21,248 nt of DNA, taken from assembly GCA_964386435.1 (NCBI GenBank), contig CAYLSV010000059.1, forward strand, positions 1 to 21,248. Reading direction: 5' to 3'. This document shows, one piece after another, positions 15,604 through 21,248 of this stretch. The stretch is from CAYLSV01 sp964386435 (GTDB taxonomy: Bacteria; Planctomycetota; Phycisphaerae; Tepidisphaerales; Tepidisphaeraceae). The stretch's first letter is position 1; every line of letters starts with the position of its first letter. A program made the translations under genes and the position numbers. The notes beneath the pieces were generated by a model, which was given only the letters and a program-made list of their open reading frames with translations, did no database searches and was not told the origin of the DNA.

Positions 15604-17163
15604 ATGCCCGACATGTGTAACCCGCTGGCCCTGATCGGCTCGAACAAGTTCGACGACCGCCTGACCCGGCTCGCCGTTGTCACGCTGCTCATCTCCCTCG
15701 GCGGCGGGGCGGTGCGGGCGGAGAGCGAGGCCGCCCCGACGACGCAGCCGGGCGAGACGTTCGAGGAAGCGGCCAAGGAGGCCGAGGAAGGCATTGCCGA
15801 CGCGGCCGTGACCGGCGGCGGGGGGATGTTCCCCGAGGCGACGCCCGAGCGGGTGACGGACGTGACCACCGAGGTGTTTCCTGCCGTCGTGCGGCTTGAT
15901 GTTGCCCAGGAGATTTACGAGCGGGGCAAGCGGACTTTGCAGCGGGGCATCGGCAGCGGCGTGATCTTCTCGCCGGATGGCTACATCCTGACCAACTACC
16001 ACGTCGCCGGGCGGGCCGCGGAGATCAAGATCACGCTGGCCAACAAAGAGCGCGTCAACGCCACGCTCATCGGCGACGACCACTGGACCGACCTTGCCGT
16101 CGTCCGGCTCGACATGGACGAGCTGAAGGAGAAGGGCATCGACTTCCAATACGCCACGCTCGGCACGAGCGAAGGCTTGGTGCCGGGGCAGGACGTGATC
16201 GCCATCGGCACGCCTTTCGGCCTTAGCCGGACGCTGACGCTGGGCGTGGTCAGCAACACCGAGCGGACCTTCTACCCGCAGGAGCAGGACATCGACGGCT
16301 ACGAGACGGGCAGCTTCAGCAACTGGATTCAGATGGACACGCCCATCGCCCAGGGCAACTCCGGCGGGCCGCTTGTCGACCTCAACGCCAAGGTCGTCGG
16401 CGTCAACACCCGCGGCATCCCCGGGCAGAACCTCAACTTCGCCATCCCGATCGACACGGCCAAGCGGGTGATGGAGGAAATCCTGGCCACCGCCGAGGTG
16501 AATGACGACGGCAGCGTCGAAACCAAGGGCCGGGTGACGCGGGGCGACCTGGGCCTTCAGCTGCAGCCGTTGCAGGATCTGGAGAGCTTCTTCGGCGTCG
16601 ACGTCAACGAGGGCGTTCTGGTCGGCAGCGTCGACCGCGGCAGCCCGGCAGCCGAGGCGGGGCTGCGGCCGCAGGACATCCTCATGTCCATCGACGGCCA
16701 GCCGACGAACGTGCGCTTTCCCGAGCAACTCGCCGCCGTCCGCCGGATGATTGCCGGCTTGGTGCCCGAAACCGAAGTCAGTTTGACGGTGCTGCGGGAG
16801 GGCGAGGAGCAGACCTTCACCGCGACGACGGGCAAGCTCGAGAGCCGCATCGGCGAGGAGCGGGAGCTGGAGGAGTGGGGCATGAGCGTCCGCGACGTGA
16901 CCCGCGTCTTCGCCAACGACCGCCGGTTGAATGACGACACCGGCGTCGTCATCACCAGCACCCGCGCCGGCTACGCCGCCGATGAAGCGGGCTTGCAGAA
17001 CGGCGACGTCATCCGCAGCGTCAACGGCAAGGCCGCCGAGGATTTGGAGGCGTTCATGAGCCTCTATGAAGCCGCCGAGGAGAGCGGCCGCGACCGCATC
17101 CTGCTCCGCATTCAACGCGGCCGCGGCATCAGCGACACGCTGCTGACGGTGAAGCAGGACTGA
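15604..17163 (+). CDS. HtrA/Deg-type periplasmic serine protease with PDZ domains
   Basis: The ATG at 15604 is chosen because it places a signal peptide (TRLAVVTLLISLGGGAVRA, cleavage probably after AVRA) near the N-terminus; a GTG at 15565 would add 13 residues. The mature protein starts with a low-complexity TTQP/Glu-Ala-rich stretch. The trypsin-like domain carries an intact triad: His133 in LTNYHVAG, Asp163 in TDLAVVRL and Ser253 in GNSGGPL. Two PDZ domains follow, the first around GVLVGSVDRGSPAAEAGLRPQD and the second ending the protein with GYAADEAGLQNGD. HtrA proteases degrade or refold damaged envelope proteins and are activated by peptides binding their PDZ domains. The next gene encodes a related protein without the triad, 105 bp downstream. 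Confidence 0.93.
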   Translation: MPDMCNPLALIGSNKFDDRLTRLAVVTLLISLGGGAVRAESEAAPTTQPGETFEEAAKEAEEGIADAAVTGGGGMFPEATPERVTDVTTEVFPAVVRLDVAQEIYERGKRTLQRGIGSGVIFSPDGYILTNYHVAGRAAEIKITLANKERVNATLIGDDHWTDLAVVRLDMDELKEKGIDFQYATLGTSEGLVPGQDVIAIGTPFGLSRTLTLGVVSNTERTFYPQEQDIDGYETGSFSNWIQMDTPIAQGNSGGPLVDLNAKVVGVNTRGIPGQNLNFAIPIDTAKRVMEEILATAEVNDDGSVETKGRVTRGDLGLQLQPLQDLESFFGVDVNEGVLVGSVDRGSPAAEAGLRPQDILMSIDGQPTNVRFPEQLAAVRRMIAGLVPETEVSLTVLREGEEQTFTATTGKLESRIGEERELEEWGMSVRDVTRVFANDRRLNDDTGVVITSTRAGYAADEAGLQNGDVIRSVNGKAAEDLEAFMSLYEAAEESGRDRILLRIQRGRGISDTLLTVKQD

Positions 17164-17184
17164 CCCAGAACCGCGACTCCGGGC

Positions 17185-17242
17185 GGTAGCTGCGGTGCAA
17201 CGCACCGCAGTCCGGACTGCGGTGCGTTGCACCGCAGCTACC
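17185..17242. repeat. Perfect 58-bp REP-like palindrome between the two htrA-like genes
   Basis: Arms 17185-17213 and 17214-17242 are exact reverse complements with no spacer. Each arm starts with GGTAGC and contains its own hairpin (TGCGGTGC, 3-nt loop, GCACCGCA) followed by GTCC at the centre. The sequence can therefore form one long hairpin or two adjacent ones. It starts 22 bp after the first protease stop and ends 26 bp before the ATG of the second, so it would lie in any shared transcript. Confidence 0.9.
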
Positions 17243-17268
17243 TGTACCCTCCAAACTCCACAAGCACA

Positions 17269-18747
17269 ATGAAGTTCTCCCTGATCTCGTCCCTCACCCT
17301 CGCCGCCGCGCTCGCCGCGCCGGCGGTGGCCCAGGTTGATCCCGCGTTCGTCCGCGTCGTCCAGCAGTCGGCCGAGGAGTCGATGGTCATCGTGGAATTC
17401 GTCTACGACTTTGAGCTAGGCCGCCAGGAGTTGCGCGGCAGCGGCATTGTCATCGACGACGAGGGCACGGTGATGGTGCCCATCGAGTTCATCGCCGAGC
17501 AGTTCCCGGACCAATACCTCGTCGACTTCAAAATCATCCTGCCGGCCGACGAGGCGGGCGCGGAGAAGATCGAGATCGACGCCGAGTTCGTGGGCCGCGA
17601 CCCGCGGCACGACGTGGCGTTCGTCCGCCCCAAGCAGGACGAGCCGACCACCCAGCCGACCACCCAGCCGACGACCCAGGCCGCCACGCAGGAGGCCGAT
17701 GACACGCCCGAGATCGATTGGCAGCCGATCACCTTCATCGACGCCCAGCCGGCCAACGGGGCGCCGCTCGTCAGCATCGGCCGTATGGGCGAGCCGGCGG
17801 CGTACCAGAGCTACGTCACCACGCCCGTCACGATGGCCACACTCCGCGGCCCGCTGCCACAGACGCTGGTCAGCCCCGCCGGCCTCGGCATGGTCGGCTC
17901 GCCGGTCTTCAACACCGCCGGGCAGGCCATCGGCTTCGTCCATGCCAACGCCGGCATGATGCCGTTCATGGACGTGCAAGGCGCGGCGATGGACGCGGCG
18001 ATGAGCGAGCCGCCCCGCATGTTCACCCTCGCCCGCGACTTCCTGCCGGCGCTGCAGAACCCGCCGACGGTGGATGAGCCGGTCCGCGTGCCGTGGCTGG
18101 GCGTTGCGGCGTTGCAGGGCGTGGAGGAGGACCTCGCCGAGTTCTACGAGATCGAGGGCGTGACGGCCGTGACCGTCGGCGACGTCATCGAAGGCTTCGC
18201 CGCCGCCGAGGCCGGGTTGCAGAACGGCGACATCATCGTCGCCGTCAACGGCGAGGAGTTGGAGAAGGGCGACACGCCCGAAGAGGCCCCGCAGATTTTT
18301 CAGCGGGATCTGCAGCGCATGCCCATCGGCACCGAGGTGACGCTCACCGTCGTCCGCGCCGGCAACGACGGCCCCGAGCAACTCGACGTCGTCGTTGAGC
18401 TCGCCGAGCGGCCGCCCGTCGAGGGCAGCGCCGCCCGCACGTACTTTGAAGACCTCGGCTTCACCGTCCGCGAGATCGTCTTCCAGGACAACTACCAACG
18501 CCAGCTCGACCTCAACACCACCGGCGTCGTCGTCAGCTTCATCCGCCCGCAGAGTGCCGCCGCCAGCAACAATCTGGGCAACAACGACCTGATCGTCCGC
18601 ATCAACCAGACGGACGTCGAAAGCCTCGAGCAGTTCACCCAGGCGTACGAGACCTTCCGCGGGGAGCAGCCGGACGAGGCCGTGGTGATGGAGGTGCTGC
18701 GCGGCATCGACACGCAGATCATCCGCATCGAGCCGCCGAGGGAGTAG
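17269..18747 (+). CDS. HtrA-like PDZ pseudoprotease (catalytic triad lost)
   Basis: The ATG at 17269 gives 492 residues with a clear signal peptide (MKFSLISSLTLAAALAAPAVA); an upstream ATG-like start at 17227 falls inside the palindrome. The first half keeps the trypsin-like outline but not the chemistry. The strand that carries histidine in HtrA reads GTVMVPIEF (Glu73 in its place), the aspartate survives in RHDVAFVRP (Asp115), and the serine loop reads GMVGSPVF, with Val209 at the nucleophile position. A TTQP-repeat linker splits the domain. Two PDZ-like domains follow at about 272-375 (AAEAGLQNGDIIVAVNG) and 390-485 (NNLGNNDLIVRINQ). It is probably a secreted, non-catalytic binding protein or regulator of the protease upstream. 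That partnership is inferred from order and homology. Confidence 0.87.
   Translation: MKFSLISSLTLAAALAAPAVAQVDPAFVRVVQQSAEESMVIVEFVYDFELGRQELRGSGIVIDDEGTVMVPIEFIAEQFPDQYLVDFKIILPADEAGAEKIEIDAEFVGRDPRHDVAFVRPKQDEPTTQPTTQPTTQAATQEADDTPEIDWQPITFIDAQPANGAPLVSIGRMGEPAAYQSYVTTPVTMATLRGPLPQTLVSPAGLGMVGSPVFNTAGQAIGFVHANAGMMPFMDVQGAAMDAAMSEPPRMFTLARDFLPALQNPPTVDEPVRVPWLGVAALQGVEEDLAEFYEIEGVTAVTVGDVIEGFAAAEAGLQNGDIIVAVNGEELEKGDTPEEAPQIFQRDLQRMPIGTEVTLTVVRAGNDGPEQLDVVVELAERPPVEGSAARTYFEDLGFTVREIVFQDNYQRQLDLNTTGVVVSFIRPQSAAASNNLGNNDLIVRINQTDVESLEQFTQAYETFRGEQPDEAVVMEVLRGIDTQIIRIEPPRE
17644..17691 (+). repeat. 12-bp tandem repeat coding a PTTQ linker
   Basis: CCGACCACCCAG occurs twice exactly, then once with one change, then once strongly diverged, and encodes PTTQPTTQPTTQAATQ in the pseudoprotease. 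The same TTQP motif appears just after the signal peptide of the upstream protease. It is probably a flexible extracytoplasmic linker that can change length by slippage. Confidence 0.7.
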
Positions 18748-18749
18748 GG

Positions 18750-18832
18750 CGGAAGTACCGAGTAATGAGTACCGAGTAGCGAGTGCCGACAACCTCCGNN
18801 NNNNNNNNGGTACTCACTACTCGGTACTTCCG
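18750..18832. repeat. Inverted repeat of 14-mer units around an assembly gap
   Basis: Positions 18750-18773 and 18809-18832 are inverted copies matching at 23 of 24 bases (CGGAAGTACCGAGTA and so on). The left side also holds direct 14-base units starting AGTACCGAGTA (18755, 18769, and a diverged AGTGCCGACAA at 18783). The inner part is interrupted by ten Ns (18799-18808), so the real length is unknown. It lies between the convergent ends of the pseudoprotease gene and mraY and might act as a bidirectional terminator, though no T-run is seen. Confidence 0.75.
18799..18808. other. Assembly gap (10 Ns)
   Basis: Ten undetermined bases lie inside an inverted repeat, the kind of sequence that commonly breaks short-read assemblies. 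The number of Ns may be arbitrary, so the true distance between flanking genes is not known. Confidence 0.98.
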
Positions 18833-18833
18833 T

Positions 18834-19994
18834 CTACCTCACCTTCACCGTCGCCACCGCCACTGCCGCGAGCATGGCGGCGACGAGCCAGAAGCGGACG
18901 ACCACCTGGCTCTCGGCCCAGCCCTTGCGCTGGAAGTGGTGGTGCAGCGGGGCCATCAGGAACACCCGCCGGCCGGTGCCGGTGCGGCGGCGGGTGTACT
19001 TGAAGTAGCCGACTTGGATCATGACGCTCACCGCCTCGGCGACGAAGACGCCGCCGACGATGAGCAGCATCAGCTCCTGCCGCAGCACGATGGCGATGTA
19101 GCCCAGCAGCCCGCCCAACGCCAGGCTGCCGGTGTCGCCCATGAACACCCGCGCCGGCAGGCAGTTGTACCACAGGAAGCCCAGGCACGCCCCGACCATC
19201 GCCGCCGCGGGGATCGCCATCTCGCCGGCGGCCGGGATGTTGTGGAACAGCAGCGCCACCGCCGCCTCCCGGTCGCCGATGACCAGCGCCAGCACCATGA
19301 ACGCGAACGCCGCGATCGCCCCCACGCCCGCCGCCAATCCGTCGAGGCCGTCGGTCAGGTTCACCGCGTTGCTCGTGCCGACGATCACCACCGCCGCGAT
19401 GCCGACGAAGATCATCGGCCCGAAGAAGCCGAGCTCGTGCAACTGCACCGCGAAGTCCTTGAAGAACGGCACGTAAACCGTGGTCACCTCCGGAATGTTC
19501 CGCCCGTACCGCCAGGTGAACAACGCGAGCAAGAGCGCCAGCCCGAACTGGAACCCGAGTTTTTCCCGGCCGCTCAGCCCCATCCGACCGCCGCCGCGGC
19601 GGGCGGCGGTCAGCTTCAGCCAGTCGTCGACCGCCCCGACCGCCCCGAGCCAGACGAGGCAGACGAGCGACATCTGCACGTAAAAATTCTCGAGGTTCGC
19701 CAGCAGCAGCACCGCCGCCGCGATGGCGAAGACGATGAGCACGCCGCCCATCGTCGGCGTGCCGCGCTTGCCGGCCATCAGCTCGTTGAGCGTTGCTTGA
19801 TCGAACTCCGGGTTGTCGCCGATCTTCTGCCGCCGCAGCCACGCGATGGTCGGCCGCCCCAGCAGCAGGCAGGTGAGGAATGCGAAGAACGCCGCCGCCG
19901 CCGCTTGGAACGTCGTCGCCGTGAACACCCGCAAGAATCCGAAGCCGGCGGCGTCGAGGGCATCGAAGTAATCACGGATCAGCAGGTAGAGCAT
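18834..19994 (-). CDS. mraY: Phospho-N-acetylmuramoyl-pentapeptide-transferase MraY
   Basis: MraY transfers phospho-MurNAc-pentapeptide to undecaprenyl phosphate, making lipid I in the inner membrane. The 386-residue protein has about ten hydrophobic segments. Family motifs are all present: GKRGTPTMGG (75-84), the catalytic-site pair DDWLK (Asp123-Asp124), NAVNLTDGLDGLA (209-221, Asp215), FMGDTGSLALGG (284-295, Asp287) and MAPLHHHFQRKGW (347-359). Its presence supports a peptidoglycan-containing wall, consistent with the L,D-transpeptidase gene just upstream on the same strand. The usual mur/fts (dcw) neighbours are missing on both sides. The 126-bp gap to the upstream gene contains a REP-like element. 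Confidence 0.97.
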   Translation of the reverse strand: MLYLLIRDYFDALDAAGFGFLRVFTATTFQAAAAAFFAFLTCLLLGRPTIAWLRRQKIGDNPEFDQATLNELMAGKRGTPTMGGVLIVFAIAAAVLLLANLENFYVQMSLVCLVWLGAVGAVDDWLKLTAARRGGGRMGLSGREKLGFQFGLALLLALFTWRYGRNIPEVTTVYVPFFKDFAVQLHELGFFGPMIFVGIAAVVIVGTSNAVNLTDGLDGLAAGVGAIAAFAFMVLALVIGDREAAVALLFHNIPAAGEMAIPAAAMVGACLGFLWYNCLPARVFMGDTGSLALGGLLGYIAIVLRQELMLLIVGGVFVAEAVSVMIQVGYFKYTRRRTGTGRRVFLMAPLHHHFQRKGWAESQVVVRFWLVAAMLAAVAVATVKVR

Positions 19995-20038
19995 GAGACG
20001 TCTCGGACGTCAAGTATCGGACGACGCGAGTGCGTCAA

Positions 20039-20106
20039 GGTAACTGCGATCACACCTGACCGAAGTCCGATACCCCGGACTGCGACCACGTGTGGTCGCA
20101 GCTACC
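20039..20106. repeat. REP-like inverted pair between ldt and mraY
   Basis: Arms 20039-20069 and 20076-20106 match at 25 of 31 positions as inverted copies with a 6-nt spacer. The right arm, read in reverse, is GGTAGC, a perfect 10-bp-stem hairpin (CTGCGACCAC/GTGGTCGCAG) and GTCCG. The left arm starts GGTAAC and its hairpin has decayed, but it keeps GTCCG. This gives one intact and one degenerate copy of the same family found at 17185. Confidence 0.8.
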
Positions 20107-20120
20107 CACCGAAGTTGACA

Positions 20121-21110
20121 CTACTCAACCACACGCACCAAGCTCGCGCCGGGCTCGAGCAGGTCGTAAAGCTTTTCCACGTCCTCGTCCAGCAATCGGA
20201 TGCAGCCCATGCTGGCGTTGGTGCCAATGGTGTCGGGCTCGATGGTGCCGTGGATGCCGTAGCTCGGGCGGCCGGTGGCGTCGCCTTCGATGCCGTCGAG
20301 GGCGATCCAGCGCTCGCCCAGCGGGTTCTCCGGATCGTCGCCGGCGACGACCTCGCCGGTACGGGGGTTGGTCCAGGTCGGGTTCTCCAGCTTGCCGCCG
20401 GGCCGGACCCGCCATGTGCCGGTGGGGGTGGAGGAGTCCTCGCCCAGGCCGACGCGGAAGGTTTTGAGGTACGTGCTGCCCGCGCCGCCGGGGGCGCCGA
20501 GGTAGAGGTCGAACGTGAAGCGGTCCTTGTCGACCACGCCATGGAACGGCCCCAGCGGCGTCTTGAGCCGCTGGCCGGCGCGGATGCTGCGGGGGTTCAC
20601 CTGGTTGATCCGCGCGATGGCCTGCCACGGCACCCGGTAGCCGCGGGCCAACCGCGCCAGCCGGCCGCCGGGGGGCACCTCGAAGGTCATTTGCAGATTG
20701 TCGTCCTCGAACGGCCGCACGCCGAACGTGAGCACCTCGGCGATCTCCGCCAGCCGGCTCTTGAGTTGATCTTCGTCCGCCCGCGTCAAACCGCCGGCGA
20801 GCAGGCGGTCGTTGAGAACCGCCCGCGCCTCGACCAGCCGATCGGCCGCCACGAGTTCCGCCGCCCGGTCAAGCAGCCCCCGATCCAGCGGCTCGGGCGT
20901 CGACGCCACGGCCAGCGTCGAGTCCTCGATCGCCCCGCCCGGCGTCTCGCCCGCCGGCATGGTTGTGGCCAGCAGCGGCACCCGCCCCGGCTCGGCCCAC
21001 GGCCACGCGAACCACAGCGTCGCCCCCGCCAGCAGCACGATGAGCCCGCCGGTCCAGAGCACGGCCAGCGGGCCGAACCGGTCGCGTCGTTTTCTGCGCA
21101 GTCTCGCCAT
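20121..21110 (-). CDS. L,D-transpeptidase (YkuD domain) with LysM-like module
   Basis: The 329-residue protein starts with a basic segment (MARLRRKRRDRFG) and one TM helix at about 14-36, so it is anchored with the rest in the periplasm. A helical region spans 70-130, probably TPR-like (AAELVAADRLVEARAVLNDRLL). A LysM-like module follows at 144-186 (GRLARLARGYRVPWQAIARIN, then RAGQRLKTP), which usually binds peptidoglycan. The YkuD domain fills 190-329, with catalytic His287 in YGIHGT and Cys303 in ASMGCIRL. Such enzymes make 3-3 cross-links or attach proteins to peptidoglycan. The gene lies directly upstream of mraY on the same strand, separated by a REP-like pair. The start ATG is well placed before the basic/TM segment. 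Confidence 0.93.
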   Translation of the reverse strand: MARLRRKRRDRFGPLAVLWTGGLIVLLAGATLWFAWPWAEPGRVPLLATTMPAGETPGGAIEDSTLAVASTPEPLDRGLLDRAAELVAADRLVEARAVLNDRLLAGGLTRADEDQLKSRLAEIAEVLTFGVRPFEDDNLQMTFEVPPGGRLARLARGYRVPWQAIARINQVNPRSIRAGQRLKTPLGPFHGVVDKDRFTFDLYLGAPGGAGSTYLKTFRVGLGEDSSTPTGTWRVRPGGKLENPTWTNPRTGEVVAGDDPENPLGERWIALDGIEGDATGRPSYGIHGTIEPDTIGTNASMGCIRLLDEDVEKLYDLLEPGASLVRVVE

Positions 21111-21165
21111 CGGCGGCGAGTGTAGAGCAGAAGCCGGCGGGGATCATGGGGGAACCGCCGGGGCG

Positions 21166-21248
21166 TCAGCGTCGCACCCCGACCGGCCGGACCTCCGCCG
21201 CGTGGCGACGGGGCTGATCCCGCAGTCCGAGCAACTCGCAGTTCAGGC
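21166..21248 (-). CDS. Possible 3' end of a gene running in from the right edge
   Basis: On the minus strand a frame is open from the right edge to a TGA at 21166-21168, coding LNCELLGLRDQPRRHAAEVR and a few more residues ending VRR. Third positions are almost all G or C, as in the real genes here, and the strand agrees with the ldt and mraY genes. The fragment is too short to identify, and open frames are common in such GC-rich DNA. Confidence 0.3.
   Translation of the reverse strand, partial: LNCELLGLRDQPRRHAAEVRPVGVRR

Noticed and set aside
17227..17268. Upstream start for the pseudoprotease
   Set aside because: It lies inside the perfect palindrome and would put 14 unrelated residues before a standard signal peptide starting at 17269.
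18783..21125. 780-codon + strand frame over mraY and the L,D-transpeptidase gene
   Set aside because: It crosses the N gap, a REP-like element and two minus-strand genes with full motifs; the product is His/Arg/Pro-rich low complexity.
1..21248. CRISPR array, tRNA, rRNA, integrase or phage genes
   Set aside because: No regularly spaced repeat array, no cloverleaf or rRNA-like sequence recognised, and no transposase or integrase motif in any plausible frame.

Overview
The window is about 21 kb of very GC-rich, densely packed bacterial DNA with strong G/C third-position bias. Protein style and gene content (a CcsA-like protein next to hemA, an RdgC-like protein, TTQP-rich secreted proteases, MraY and an L,D-transpeptidase) suggest a planctomycete, most likely of the class Phycisphaerae. 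That assignment is an inference from family resemblance. A run of ten Ns shows that the sequence is a scaffold with an unresolved join.

Layout. Positions 1-5948 (+): the 3' end of a CcsA/HemX-like membrane protein, hemA, a GH38 alpha-mannosidase and an HD-GYP phosphodiesterase. Positions 5977-6664 (+): a small toxin-antitoxin-like island with a palindrome, a BrnT toxin lacking a normal start codon, and an HTH protein where BrnA would be expected. Positions 6764-11150 (-): a compact run transcribed leftwards, consisting of a polytopic membrane protein, trpB, a cytosolic chemoreceptor-like protein with inverted domain order, queC, and a one-TM protein overlapping queC. Positions 11232-13670 (+): priA. 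Positions 13744-15370 (-): an RdgC-like gene followed by a universal stress protein. Positions 15604-18747 (+): two secreted HtrA-like proteins, the first with an intact catalytic triad and the second with the triad lost. Positions 18834-21110 (-): an L,D-transpeptidase followed by mraY, both peptidoglycan genes. A possible 3' gene end lies at the right edge.

The most interesting structure is not a gene. A family of REP-like dyads (5'-GGTAGC, hairpin, often GTCCGG-3', in inverted pairs) lies in three intergenic gaps: 15417-15532, 17185-17242 (a perfect 58-bp palindrome) and 20039-20106. A fourth, diverged pair in the opposite arrangement lies inside priA at 12435-12535, where it is read in frame as about 34 extra Gly/Ala/Pro-rich residues between the two halves of the helicase core. 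This resembles the protein-coding palindromic elements known from Rickettsia. A different inverted repeat of 14-mer units flanks the N gap.

Functional links: hemA and the CcsA-like gene fit haem and cytochrome c biogenesis. The HtrA pair suggests envelope protein quality control by an active protease with a PDZ pseudoprotease partner. The ldt and mraY genes serve cell-wall synthesis. The brnT/HTH pair is probably a variant type II toxin-antitoxin system, possibly decaying. No tRNA, rRNA, CRISPR array, transposase or phage gene was seen.
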